Of a stretch of 64,000 nucleotides of DNA, positions 1 to 8,354 are shown one piece after another. The stretch's first letter is position 1, and each line of letters starts with the position of its first letter. The stretch is taken from assembly GCA_002478145.1 (NCBI GenBank), contig DLMI01000003.1:1-64000 (forward strand). Reading direction: 5' to 3'. The translations under genes and the position numbers were made by a program. Under the pieces are notes generated by a model, which did no database searches, was not told the DNA's origin, and saw nothing but the letters and a program-made list of their open reading frames with translations. The stretch comes from Acidobacteria bacterium UBA7540 (GTDB taxonomy: Bacteria; Acidobacteriota; Terriglobia; UBA7540).

Positions 1-250
1 ACCTTGCCCCGGAATCCGCAGCTATTCGTAACAATCCAACTAACACAGCGACGAGAATAACTAACACATATAAAAGAACGTCGGTAATGGTCAGTGATCT
101 TTTCTGGTGAGGCCAGAGGATTTTGTGAAAGCGAGGTGCTGGAAGGTTACGAGCGGTAAGGCACCCTGGGCACTCGTCGATATATCCCGGCTTATTTCGC
201 TTTGGCGGGAATCCGACCCCACAATAGCGACAAGTTTTGTACGATTGCAC
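1..250 (-). CDS. Zinc-ribbon plus transmembrane protein, partial at window edge
   Basis: This reading frame is open from a GTG at 250 to the first base of the window without a stop, so at least 83 residues are visible and the C-terminus is missing. Two CxxC pairs near the start (CRYCG, then CPGCL about 20 residues later) look like a zinc ribbon. A basic stretch and a hydrophobic helix (LLYVLVILVAVLVGLL) follow at about residues 58-74. The frame begins 9 nt after the stop of the 57-residue gene upstream, so it is probably the third gene of the DUF3800 transcript. I do not recognise the family. The frame and both cysteine pairs are seen directly; the start codon and zinc binding are inferred. 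No strong ribosome-binding site is visible. Confidence 0.5.
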   Translation of the reverse strand, partial: MQSYKTCRYCGVGFPPKRNKPGYIDECPGCLTARNLPAPRFHKILWPHQKRSLTITDVLLYVLVILVAVLVGLLRIAADSGAR

Positions 251-259
251 GGACTCGTC

Positions 260-433
260 TTACGCTTTCGTTTTTCCCGGCTTGGCTTTAAGGATGGCTT
301 TCAGAGCTTGCTCGAACGGCGCGTCTATCTTGAAGGTTCCGTTACGGTGGGCCTGAGATTCCTCGGGTTTTTGGAATTCAGCTAAAACCTTTTCGATACT
401 TAATCTATCATTTCGCCGGGTAGTCTTTTTCAT
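260..433 (-). CDS. Small basic hypothetical protein (57 aa)
   Basis: A 57-residue lysine/arginine-rich protein starting at the ATG at 433. An upstream in-frame TTG at 445 is possible but gives only four more residues. The C-terminal half (FKIDAPFEQALKAILKAKP) resembles short hypothetical proteins with an 'FEQAL' helix often found beside mobile or phage-like genes. That resemblance is from memory and I assign no function. It starts 17 nt after the DUF3800 stop and ends 9 nt before the zinc-ribbon gene, so the three are probably cotranscribed. It contains no cysteines and no membrane segment. Confidence 0.55.
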   Translation of the reverse strand: MKKTTRRNDRLSIEKVLAEFQKPEESQAHRNGTFKIDAPFEQALKAILKAKPGKTKA

Positions 434-449
434 TTTGTGCCGCAATCAG

Positions 450-1205
450 TCATTGCGTGTTAATTTCCCTGCGCGGCATCCTCTTATCAATGCAGAGCTT
501 TCGAAGTGCCGCCTTGTCATATCCCCTGTTTCTGTGAACGATCACCCTCACAGGGTCGAGAGAGCGCATGATCTTTTCTGCATCTTCTTCGCTTTCAACC
601 CGACCATAAATAGCATTCTGGAGGAGGGTTCTTATCTTCCATGCTGCCACATCTCCGGCTTGGAACGCCCGCGCTTTATGCTTCGGGAGAGGAATGACTG
701 TGAATGGATCGGAAGCGGCCATTCTTATGAGTTCCCCTTGGCCTTCATCTCCTTGTTCGACAGCCACGAGCATCTCTTCGGTCCTGACCTTCTTCTTTTT
801 GGCCCAGACCGCCAGCGCACCAAGACAGGCGCGCGCGCAAAGCGTGTATGGGTGGCCAACATATTCACTCAGCATGAATTCAACGTTGACCTCACGATAA
901 TCTGGCAAGAGGACACTGCTTGCAAATCCCTTGTTCGTGTTCTTGTGGATGCATTTACTCAGCCTGGATATAAACTCCCTCCGACGATCTGTCTGCCCCT
1001 TCCAAGAGACAAACTCTCCCTGACTACTGGCGAAATCCGTCATATGCATAGAGGTTACTTTCTCTTCGGCCAAGATTGCTGACCACTCAGCGTCAAATCG
1101 GTTCCACTTTTTCACTCTTGCCACGAACCCAGCTACCGTTAGCACGGGATGTTCCTTTTTGGTCCCGCTGGCGTCGAAGTAGGCGCTGAATACTGCCATT
1201 GGCAT
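450..1205 (-). CDS. DUF3800 domain-containing protein
   Basis: A 251-residue protein that opens with the DUF3800 hallmark (AVFSAYFDASGT), an early acidic strand typical of this RNase H-like family. A helix with HMTDFASSQGEF follows, and the C-terminal part is rich in charged residues (VRVIVHRNRGYDKAALRKL). The family is common in accessory and phage-defence neighbourhoods, but its biochemical activity is not settled. I chose the ATG at 1205, which has a short AGGG seven bases upstream. The frame stays open to 1283, but that extension lacks family similarity. The gene leads a probable three-gene minus-strand unit. A transposase remnant lies just upstream (1360-1557), consistent with an acquired islet. 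Confidence 0.8.
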   Translation of the reverse strand: MPMAVFSAYFDASGTKKEHPVLTVAGFVARVKKWNRFDAEWSAILAEEKVTSMHMTDFASSQGEFVSWKGQTDRRREFISRLSKCIHKNTNKGFASSVLLPDYREVNVEFMLSEYVGHPYTLCARACLGALAVWAKKKKVRTEEMLVAVEQGDEGQGELIRMAASDPFTVIPLPKHKARAFQAGDVAAWKIRTLLQNAIYGRVESEEDAEKIMRSLDPVRVIVHRNRGYDKAALRKLCIDKRMPRREINTQ

Positions 1206-1359
1206 CGAATCCCTATACTTTCCAAAAAAGATAAGCTTCCCTAGATGTCGAAAGAGACTATAGGCTTGATTTTTGCGCAACACTGCGCTACCCTCACTTC
1301 TAGAGTCGCGCAGACCAAGTATGAGCGTTAGAGGCGACCGCCATCGCGTCTAACGCTTT

Positions 1360-1557
1360 TTAGTTTTCGATACTAGGTCTCGTTCGATACATTAACCTCT
1401 TGCTTTTGAATCCGTTGATGGCGAGTAAGGCACGCTCGCCATCTGTAGTTTCCCGCGAGTTGTAGCGAAAGTCAAACTCATCCAAACAGCGATTAAGATG
1501 CTGCCGACTGACATGGCGGAATGTCCATGATTCTTGTTGACATCGCCTCCGTCGCAT
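1360..1557 (-). pseudogene. IS1595-family transposase C-terminal remnant
   Basis: The minus strand encodes the typical C-terminal end of an IS1595 (ISSpo3-like) DDE transposase: HVSRQHLNRCLDEFDFRYN, a short gap, then DGERALLAINGFKSKRLMYR. The N-terminal zinc-binding and catalytic DDE regions are absent. Upstream of about 1557 the frame loses resemblance. Only about 60 codons remain, so this is a decayed insertion sequence, not a working transposase. It sits between the DUF3800 islet and the SPOR-domain gene. I could not identify terminal inverted repeats with confidence. Confidence 0.75.
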
Positions 1558-1615
1558 GATATAACCTTGGTTTTTCCTCCAGTTCCGGGTTGAAAGTTGA
1601 GTCCGGACTGATGCG

Positions 1616-3241
1616 ATGAACAGAAGCAGGCGCTTTGAAGTCTGGATCAGCGGCATCGTGCTTGTAGTGTGTCTGTTGCTTCCAGACGTCCTGGTCCGGC
1701 AGTTTCGGAAAGAGCCAACCCTGAGGCTCGTCGGCGTGGACGCGGCTCGATCCGTTTCATTAGGCGAATACCCTCCAGCCTCTTCCCACGAACAGCACGA
1801 GGCGCGCCGCGCTGAAGCAGCGGTGAGTTCAACTGCGGCGACAATGAGCAGGCTGCGCCCGCTGGCTCAAGCCGCACGGCATCTCTTCGAGTCTGAGCAA
1901 GCAAAGCGCCTCGTCTCCATGCCTCCCGCCGAGGCACACCCACAGGCGATCGCTCCACCCCAGCCCAAAACGATCACGCTGGAACCTCTTAGCTATGTCG
2001 AGAAAACCGATGGCCGTGTCGAGGCGACCATCTCTCTGGGGCAGCGCGTCCAGGTTGTGCACGAGGGCGAGATCTTTGACGTCCATTTCAGGGTCGCGAG
2101 GATCTCTTCCTCCACTGTGGAGCTTGTAGAGAACTCAGCCCCGGCAGCACAGCCCCACCTCATGGCGGAGATCGGACAAGGTGTGGCGCAGGCCCCCGCT
2201 AACAAGGCGCGGCAGGTGCCCCCCCGGCCTGCTCCCGAGGTACTTTCAAACCCCGGCGCAAATCCCCGATTCGCTGCCGGTCCTGCTGCCAGCGTTTCAG
2301 AACCATCCGTTCGCCAGGAATTAGGCTATGTGGAGAGAGCGGATGGTCGGGTTGAAGCAATCGTCGCCGACGGGGAGCACGTTCGCCTCGCCCCGGAGAC
2401 CAAGTCGTTCGCAAGAAGTTTCCGCGCCCCGGCGCCCACCCCGGCCAACCTCGAGGCAGCGAACACGTTACCCCCTCTAATCAATCCGCTGAATTCATTT
2501 GGCCAAGAATCCCAACCCGTTCAGACAAGCTCCTCCACTCAAGAGGCTGGCGTGCCATCTCTGGCGGCTTCAGGGTCTGAGTCTTCCAGTGTGGGCAAGC
2601 TGCAAGGAATCCGTGGCAAGAATGGAGAGTCGGAGTCTAAGCAGTTCGGTATCATACAGCCCGAACCCCTGGCTGACTACTCAGGCGGTCGGTTTGATGT
2701 GAAAATACCGCAAGCCGTTGTGCCCGCCTCGCCCGCTGTTGGACCCACTCTTCCTTCGGACGGGAGGGAAACTCAGTCGGCAGTCAGTATCCTCGGGTAT
2801 GTGGAGAAGCCTGGTGGGGAGGAGGAAGCCATCGTCGAAGTCCGCGGTCAGGTGTATTTGGTGCACAGGGGCGAGTTGGTCGCCGAGAAGTACAGGGCCT
2901 TGCAAGGCACAGCTTCTTCTGCGGCAGCTCAGGCCATGCACATGCCATCCACTGCACAGGTACTCCAGGAGATTTTGGGACTTGGGGCGGGCGGCGCGAT
3001 CCAAGGAATTTTCGCGGTACAGGTGGGAGCCTTTAGAGACCGGGGCAACGCTGAGCGGTTGAAGGAGCGCATCGAATCTCAATTCGGGCCGGTCATCATT
3101 CAGGACTTCGAACGCGGCGGCGGCCTCTTTTGCCGCGTCCGCGTTGGTCACGAGAGCACCGAAGACGCTGCGTGCGCGCTGGCAAAAAGCCTCCGCAGGG
3201 CGAACTTGGCGACGGAGACATTCGTTGTGCGGTTGAATTAG
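1616..3241 (+). CDS. Membrane-anchored SPOR-domain protein with three internal repeats
   Basis: A 541-residue protein with one N-terminal membrane segment (about residues 9-24) and a long Pro/Ala/Ser-rich body. A C-terminal SPOR domain (about 464-541, starting FAVQVGAFRDRGNAERLKER) is the fold that binds denuded peptidoglycan glycans. Three divergent copies of a 35-40 residue motif occur at about 125-163, 236-270 and 393-430. Their shared core is 'GYVEK.DGR.EAIV..G..V.LVHEGE.F...FR'. The first copy continues into VARISSSTVELVE, reminiscent of the small beta domain in PilP/GspC-type secretion proteins. That comparison is an inference. A role at the periplasmic cell wall (division or secretion envelope) is likely. 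No operon partner is visible. Confidence 0.7.
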   Translation: MNRSRRFEVWISGIVLVVCLLLPDVLVRQFRKEPTLRLVGVDAARSVSLGEYPPASSHEQHEARRAEAAVSSTAATMSRLRPLAQAARHLFESEQAKRLVSMPPAEAHPQAIAPPQPKTITLEPLSYVEKTDGRVEATISLGQRVQVVHEGEIFDVHFRVARISSSTVELVENSAPAAQPHLMAEIGQGVAQAPANKARQVPPRPAPEVLSNPGANPRFAAGPAASVSEPSVRQELGYVERADGRVEAIVADGEHVRLAPETKSFARSFRAPAPTPANLEAANTLPPLINPLNSFGQESQPVQTSSSTQEAGVPSLAASGSESSSVGKLQGIRGKNGESESKQFGIIQPEPLADYSGGRFDVKIPQAVVPASPAVGPTLPSDGRETQSAVSILGYVEKPGGEEEAIVEVRGQVYLVHRGELVAEKYRALQGTASSAAAQAMHMPSTAQVLQEILGLGAGGAIQGIFAVQVGAFRDRGNAERLKERIESQFGPVIIQDFERGGGLFCRVRVGHESTEDAACALAKSLRRANLATETFVVRLN

Positions 3242-3769
3242 GCCGTTATTTATGGTGACTGGAATGCCCAACACGGCCTGTAGGCAGAATACCCCACAAA
3301 CCCATCGGTGAGACTCCTCCCCAACCGTCTTTCCAAGCCGACTGGACAGTATAGGCAAGGGGTTGTTCCGGGCCACCCAGATGGCCAGTTGAATAGGAAG
3401 TCGAAAAAGCCCAGCGGTATGCTTCGGCGACCGCTCGCCGCATCCACGAGCACCGCCCAATCGCTGCCCTCAAATGCCACAAGAGATAAGGAAAACCCAT
3501 GGCTCAGGTGGAAACCCATCTGACAATCGAGAAGGCAAGCTTCGCAGGGAATCGGGCATCATGGCCGAGGGGCGAGGAAACCGTCAACTGTGCGTTTTTC
3601 CCAGCAAACGTGATTTGTCCTAATAAAGAGTGCCAAACTCCCCATTTGCTGCGCGATCAGTTTAGGGCTCATTTCCATCTCACCAGTTGACCTGCTCCAT
3701 TTATATCTAACTCCCTTAAATCACTTGTCAAACGAATGCATATCCAGGCCCTGAAATTGGTGAAGAAGC
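3242..3769. other. Intergenic region without a convincing gene
   Basis: About 530 bases between the SPOR-domain gene and the CooC-like gene. Several short overlapping frames exist on both strands, but none has a credible start site, family similarity or composition. No tRNA, clear terminator or repeat was seen. It may hold decayed sequence upstream of the one-carbon cluster. Confidence 0.4.
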
Positions 3770-3775
3770 TTGGGT

Positions 3776-4393
3776 ATGGCATGTAACCTGCTGGAAATAC
3801 AGGACGTGGCACTCAAAGTCGCTGTGTCCGGGGAAGGTGGCGTGGAGAGGTCCACGTTAGCCGGCACTCTTGCTTGCCTGCGTGCAACCGATCATCTAAA
3901 GGCCTTGGCCATCGACGCTGACCCGGACGTGAATTCCGCATCGGCTCTCGGTCTCCGTTCAGAGTTGCGCGCCTCTGTTCATACAATTGCCGAGGGCCGC
4001 AAGCTAATCGAGGCGAGGAGGGGTGCCAGGGTTCGGGAATTTGCCCAGATTTTCATGTTAGATTGCAAGGAACCGGGAATAACAGAGCACTACGCGCAAG
4101 ATGCGCCGGCGCGGAGTTCCCTGTGCTCGGAACTGCCCAGCGCACTGGCGGCGATTGTCCTAGCCCGAAAAGTGCTCTCCACAAGTCCTTGTCTGGTTCG
4201 AAAGGGCGATGAGGTGGTCATTCTGGATATGGAAGCCGGGACCGAGCATCTCAGCCGCGGGACCGCCATGGACGTTGACTTAATGCTGGCGGTGCACAAA
4301 CCGGGGGAGCGAAGTGTGGAGACAGCCCAACGCATCCGAAAGCGGTCAGCAAACCTCGGCTTTCGCCGCTTCGCCATGATGTTGAGTCGTTAA
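3776..4393 (+). CDS. Degenerate, truncated CooC-like ATPase
   Basis: The protein aligns by eye with CooC/AcsF-type CO dehydrogenase maturation ATPases: an N-terminal LKVAVSGEGGVERSTLAGTL, then LAIDADPDVNSASALG, then VVILDMEAGTEHLSRGTA and a C-terminal ERSVETAQRIRKRSANLG. The deviant Walker A motif of the family (GKGGVGKTT) reads GEGGVERST here. K to E, G to E and K to R each need one base change. Both lysines that contact the nucleotide are lost, so ATP hydrolysis is unlikely. The protein ends about 50 residues earlier than usual for CooC, and the middle cysteine region is poorly conserved. The ATG at 3776 (or a GTG at about 3803) is a plausible start. It lies just upstream of fhs. It is probably a pseudogene or a repurposed nonhydrolytic protein. 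Confidence 0.65.
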   Translation: MACNLLEIQDVALKVAVSGEGGVERSTLAGTLACLRATDHLKALAIDADPDVNSASALGLRSELRASVHTIAEGRKLIEARRGARVREFAQIFMLDCKEPGITEHYAQDAPARSSLCSELPSALAAIVLARKVLSTSPCLVRKGDEVVILDMEAGTEHLSRGTAMDVDLMLAVHKPGERSVETAQRIRKRSANLGFRRFAMMLSR

Positions 4394-4420
4394 TCCTATC
4401 GAGATTCTGGAGGCCAAAGG

Positions 4421-6184
4421 ATGGCGTACGACGCGACAAAAATGCAAGACTGGCAGATTTCAGAAGCAGCCGAACAGGGGATGCCCAGTCCCCGCGAATG
4501 GCAGGAAAGATTGGGGCTGCAACAAGATGAAGTGATCCCCATGGGACGGCTCGCGAAACTGGATTTTCTCAAGATTATTGAACGACTAAAGGATCGTCCT
4601 GACGGGAAGTATATTGAAGTCACAGCTATTACCCCCACCCCCTTAGGTGAGGGAAAAAGCACAACTTCCCTCGGTTTGATGGAGGGTTTGGGCAAGCGCG
4701 GGAAGAATGTTGGCGGGTGCCTGCGGCAGCCATCAGGCGGTCCGACTATGAACATAAAGGGCACGGCCGCCGGCGGGGGGAACGCCCTGCTGATCCCCAT
4801 GACCGAGTTCTCCCTAGGTCTGACGGGCGACATCAACGACATCGAGCGCGCCCACAATCTGGCCATGGTGGCGCTTACCGCTCGCATGCAGCACGAGCGA
4901 AACTATAGCGACGAGCAACTACAGCAGCTCAGCAAAATGCGCCGCCTGGATATCGACCCCACGCGCGTGGAAATGGGCTGGGTCATGGATTTCTGCGCGC
5001 AGACGCTGCGCAACATCATCATTGGGATCGGCGGCAAGCAGGACGGCTTCATGATGCAGTCCAAGTTCGGCATCGCCGTCAGTTCCGAGCTGATGGCCAT
5101 TCTGTCCATTGTCACCGATCTGGCCGACCTGAGAAAACGCCTCGGGGAGATTACCGTTGCCTATGATAAGAAGGGGAATCCGATCACCACAACCGACTTG
5201 GACGTTGCGGGAGCTATGACGGCCTGGATGCGGAACACCATTAACCCCACACTTTGCTCGACGGCGGAATACCAGCCCTGCATGGTGCATGCCGGCCCCT
5301 TCGCCAACATCGCCGTGGGACAGTCTTCCATCATCGCCGACCGGCTCGGCCTGAAGATGTTCGATTATCACGTCACGGAGAGCGGCTTTGCGGCGGACAT
5401 TGGTTTCGAAAAGTTCTGGAACGTCAAGTGTCGTTACAGCGGCCTGAAGCCGAACGTCTCCATCCTGACTGCCACTGTCCGCGCTCTCAAGATGCACGGG
5501 GGCGGTCCCAGGGTGGCGCCGGGTATACCTCTTGCCGAGGAATACACCAAGGAGAATCTGAAGCTCCTTGAGAAGGGCCTTCCCAACCTGCTGCACCACC
5601 TCAAAATCATTCGTCGGTCGGGGATCAATCCGGTGGTCTGCATCAACAAATTCCATACCGACACCCCGGAGGAAATCGCCCTGGTGCGCAAGGCTGTGGA
5701 AGCTACAGGGGCCCGATGCGCATCCTCCGAACACTGGGCCAAGGGCGGCGAAGGAGCCCTGGAACTGGCGGATACTGTGATGGACGCCTGCAAGGACGAA
5801 GCCCGCTTTCAACACCTGTACCCATTCGAGATGAAGCTGCGAGACCGCGTGGAACTTATCGCCAAAGTCGTTTACGGCGCGGATGGAGTGTCGTGGGCGC
5901 CGGAGGCGGAAGCCAAGTCCAAGCAGCTCGAGTCCGATCCCAAATTCGCCGATTACGCCACCATGATGGTGAAGACGCACCTGAGCTTAAGCCACGACCC
6001 AACGCTCAAGGGCGTTCCGCAAGGTTGGATTCTGCCCATTCGGGATGTGCTGGTGTACTCGGGCGCGAAGTTCCTCTGCCCGTGTGCGGGCATCATCAGC
6101 TTGATGCCCGGGACGTCTTCCAACCCCGGTTTCCGCCGGGTGGATGTGGATGTAAAGACCGGAAAAGTAACGGGACTGTTTTAG
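4421..6184 (+). CDS. fhs: Formate--tetrahydrofolate ligase
   Basis: The 587-residue enzyme forms 10-formyl-THF from formate, THF and ATP in the cytoplasm. It carries the family P-loop ([12 protein letters not shown]), the glycine-rich [18 protein letters not shown] segment, and the [13 protein letters not shown] and [18 protein letters not shown] signatures. The C-terminal [10 protein letters not shown] region is also present, so it looks full length and intact. A good ribosome-binding site (CTGGAGG) precedes the ATG at 4421. It is the first intact gene of a tight same-strand run with the cyclic-nucleotide-binding protein (15 nt gap), the MetF-type reductase and the AcsE-type methyltransferase. 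This places it in the methyl branch of the Wood-Ljungdahl or a reductive glycine type pathway. Confidence 0.97.
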   Translation: MAYDATKMQDWQISEAAEQGMPSPREWQERLGLQQDEVIPMGRLAKLDFLKIIERLKDRPDGKYIEVTAITPTPLGEGKSTTSLGLMEGLGKRGKNVGGCLRQPSGGPTMNIKGTAAGGGNALLIPMTEFSLGLTGDINDIERAHNLAMVALTARMQHERNYSDEQLQQLSKMRRLDIDPTRVEMGWVMDFCAQTLRNIIIGIGGKQDGFMMQSKFGIAVSSELMAILSIVTDLADLRKRLGEITVAYDKKGNPITTTDLDVAGAMTAWMRNTINPTLCSTAEYQPCMVHAGPFANIAVGQSSIIADRLGLKMFDYHVTESGFAADIGFEKFWNVKCRYSGLKPNVSILTATVRALKMHGGGPRVAPGIPLAEEYTKENLKLLEKGLPNLLHHLKIIRRSGINPVVCINKFHTDTPEEIALVRKAVEATGARCASSEHWAKGGEGALELADTVMDACKDEARFQHLYPFEMKLRDRVELIAKVVYGADGVSWAPEAEAKSKQLESDPKFADYATMMVKTHLSLSHDPTLKGVPQGWILPIRDVLVYSGAKFLCPCAGIISLMPGTSSNPGFRRVDVDVKTGKVTGLF

Positions 6185-6198
6185 AACAGGAGCAGACG

Positions 6199-6654
6199 AT
6201 GTACATTGATAAGGCTTATCTTTTCGAGGGAATGCACGATGAAACTCGAAAGAAGATCCTGGAAAGCGCTATCGAGGAATCGCACGCGCAGGGGGATTTT
6301 CTTTTCCACCAAGACGACCCCGCCCGCAATTTCTATATTCTCTCTGAAGGGCGGGTGCGGGTTAGCGTCGGACCCCAAGGGCTCTTGGCCCACGTGGCCA
6401 GCGACCCGGGCGATGTGATCGGTTGGTCGAGTCTGGTGGGTAACAACACTTACACGGCTTCCGCCGAATGCCTGGGTCCCGTCAAGGTCTCGAAGATCGA
6501 GAAGTCCCAGTTGGATCAAATCCTGCACGAGGACCCCGTAAGCGGAATGACTTTCTTCAAGCACCTTGCCGCGCTGATCGGCCTTCGCTTGGTCGATAGT
6601 TACAAGGCAACTTTGACGGCACACGGAGAACGGGAACCGCGGTCTTACGGGTAG
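6199..6654 (+). CDS. Cyclic nucleotide-binding domain protein without HTH
   Basis: A 151-residue protein that is essentially one cyclic-nucleotide-binding (CAP effector) domain: QGDFLFHQDDPARNFYILSEGRV followed by the GDVIGWSSLVGNNTYTASAECL phosphate-binding region. The arginine that normally contacts the cyclic phosphate is not obvious: the 'RA' typical of CRP is TA here, so cNMP binding is uncertain. There is no C-terminal DNA-binding helix-turn-helix, so it is not a normal CRP/FNR transcription factor. The ATG at 6199 is 15 nt after fhs, and metF follows 15 nt after its stop. It may modulate the folate enzymes through protein contact; that is inference. Confidence 0.8.
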   Translation: MYIDKAYLFEGMHDETRKKILESAIEESHAQGDFLFHQDDPARNFYILSEGRVRVSVGPQGLLAHVASDPGDVIGWSSLVGNNTYTASAECLGPVKVSKIEKSQLDQILHEDPVSGMTFFKHLAALIGLRLVDSYKATLTAHGEREPRSYG

Positions 6655-6668
6655 AGAAGGAGTGGCAC

Positions 6669-8246
6669 ATGACTGACGATGGAGAGGCTCGGACCCAGAA
6701 TCATTTGAGACTGGCACTCGAAAGAAAAGAGTTTTTCTGCACCGCGGAGCTGGTCCTGGGCCGCGATCACAACATGGCCGAGGCGGAGACCTTCGTCACA
6801 GAAGCGGCGGCGCAGCCGGACGGGATCAAGGTCATCAGTGTGACTGACCTGCCGAGCGGCAACCCGGCGCTGCCCCCTGAAGCCTTTGTCTCGTTCATCA
6901 AGGAACGGGGCCTGACACCCATTGCCCATCTCACCGCCAAGGATGGAAACCGTTCCTTCCTGGAAGGCCGCCTTCACGGCTTGGCGCGCGAGGGCGTCGA
7001 GAACATCCTGGCTTTGACGGGCGATGCTCAAAAAGAGGGCTTCGGCGGAAAATCCAAGCCTGTTTACGACCTGGACTCCGTGCTCCTCCTCTGGCTGATT
7101 CAGGCCATGCGGGCGGGCATCGAGTACCGGCTGGGGCCGCGGACGGTTCACAGCACGCCTTTCGATTTCTTTGCGGGCGCTGTTGTGAACCCCTACAAGG
7201 TAAACGAGTCCGACCAGATGATGCAGTTTTACAAGCTGCAACTGAAGATCGCGGTTGGAGCGCAGTTCATCATCACGCAGTTGGGGTACAACCTCCGAAA
7301 ACTCTGCGAACTGAAGCACTACTTGACCCGCGAGGGCCTGGGACACGTCCCTGTTCTCGCCAATGTCTATGTTCCCACGGCCAAGATTGCGCAGATGATG
7401 CAAGCCGGTGAAGTGGCGGGCTGCGTCATTCCGGACGAGCTCATCCGGCGGCTCGAGAAGGAGAAGAAACCCCAACGGTTGGAGCGCGCCGCGCTCATGG
7501 TCGCGGCGGCGAAGGCTCTCGGCTTTGCGGGAGCGCACGTCGGCGGTTTTGGCCTCACGCATCGAGATTTCATGACCATTGCCGAGCGTGTTGCCGCGCT
7601 CGGGAGCGACTGGCGTAGCAAGATGGACGAGCTGATCTTCCCCTATGCAGACGAGTTTTACCTGCTGCCGCGGGGTGAAAATGGCTTACCTGATGGTGCA
7701 GGCAGTTACCAGCTCAGCCGTAAGAAACCGCACGCGACCTTTGTCCAATGGCTTTCCAAGCTGGTACACCGCCACCTGATCGCCACGGATTCATTCGGCG
7801 CGCGCTTCTTCAGCGCCCGGCTGAAGGCGAATGGGGACGGGGCGGCGGGGAAATCCTGGCGTCATGGGTTGTGGTACTGGTTGCTGGAGCCTTCCACGCT
7901 CTACCGAAAAACTACTCTGGGATGCAAGAGCTGCGGCGATTGTGTTCAGGACTACCTCGACTATGCAGGCTGCTCGATGCGACATTGTTACAAGGAGCTT
8001 CGTAACGGCCCTTGCGGAGGCTCGAGGGTTGACGGAACCTGCGAGGCTCGTCCTGAACAGCTTTGCATCTGGAACGTGATCTATCGGGGAGCGTTGGCGG
8101 TGGGAGACGATCCCCGGAAATTCGCGCACACTCTGATCCCCCCGCGCGACTGGTCCTTGGACGATACGAACGCCTTGGCCAATCGCATGGCGGGGTTGGA
8201 CAACGTCGACAAGCGGAAAGATCTGCAAACCGCGGCGAAAACCTAG
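6669..8246 (+). CDS. metF: Methylenetetrahydrofolate reductase with MetV-like C-terminal domain
   Basis: A 525-residue protein. Residues about 15-320 are a MetF-type TIM barrel (FFCTAELVLGRDH, ILALTGDAQKEG, QFIITQLGYN), expected to bind FAD and reduce 5,10-methylene-THF to 5-methyl-THF. Residues about 380-490 match the MTHFR C-terminal (MetV-like) domain, with a cysteine cluster at 419, 422, 425, 435, 440, 449, 458 and 467 (CKSCGDCVQDYLDYAGC). Such cysteines would bind metal or Fe-S centres and accept electrons. In acetogens MetF and MetV are separate subunits; here they are one chain. An AAGGAG site supports the ATG at 6669. The partner electron donor (RnfC2, Hdr or NADH module) is not in this window. 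Confidence 0.92.
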   Translation: MTDDGEARTQNHLRLALERKEFFCTAELVLGRDHNMAEAETFVTEAAAQPDGIKVISVTDLPSGNPALPPEAFVSFIKERGLTPIAHLTAKDGNRSFLEGRLHGLAREGVENILALTGDAQKEGFGGKSKPVYDLDSVLLLWLIQAMRAGIEYRLGPRTVHSTPFDFFAGAVVNPYKVNESDQMMQFYKLQLKIAVGAQFIITQLGYNLRKLCELKHYLTREGLGHVPVLANVYVPTAKIAQMMQAGEVAGCVIPDELIRRLEKEKKPQRLERAALMVAAAKALGFAGAHVGGFGLTHRDFMTIAERVAALGSDWRSKMDELIFPYADEFYLLPRGENGLPDGAGSYQLSRKKPHATFVQWLSKLVHRHLIATDSFGARFFSARLKANGDGAAGKSWRHGLWYWLLEPSTLYRKTTLGCKSCGDCVQDYLDYAGCSMRHCYKELRNGPCGGSRVDGTCEARPEQLCIWNVIYRGALAVGDDPRKFAHTLIPPRDWSLDDTNALANRMAGLDNVDKRKDLQTAAKT

Positions 8247-8335
8247 CTGGATGCTGTCATTCCGAGCGAAGCGAGGAATCTCGCTTTTCCCCTCGGAACC
8301 ACAGGCTTGACGGGTTTTTCAGCAGCCTCCTAGCC
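8243..8335. repeat. MITE-like dispersed palindromic repeat, internally deleted copy
   Basis: Short copy of a family also seen at 46127-46294 and 46501-46658. It begins TAGCTGGATGCTG and has one arm of the central palindrome (TGTCATTCCGAGCGAAGCGA at 8255). It ends in TTTTTCAGCAGCCTCCTAGC, the inverted terminal sequence. The second central arm is missing. It lies between metF and the AcsE-type gene and ends just before the latter's ribosome-binding site. Confidence 0.7.
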
Positions 8336-8354
8336 AGGAGGGAGCTAGAATCTC

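Noticed and set aside
2681..3460. Long minus-strand frame overlapping the end of the SPOR gene
   Set aside because: It is antisense to a gene with a clear SPOR domain, has no family features and no ribosome-binding site.
4919..5980. A 353-codon minus-strand frame inside fhs
   Set aside because: It overlaps an unmistakable formate-THF ligase and is a shadow of its GC-rich codons.
5716..6198. N-terminal extension of the cyclic-nucleotide-binding protein frame
   Set aside because: The first 160 or so codons overlap fhs out of frame; the ATG at 6199 gives the expected single domain.
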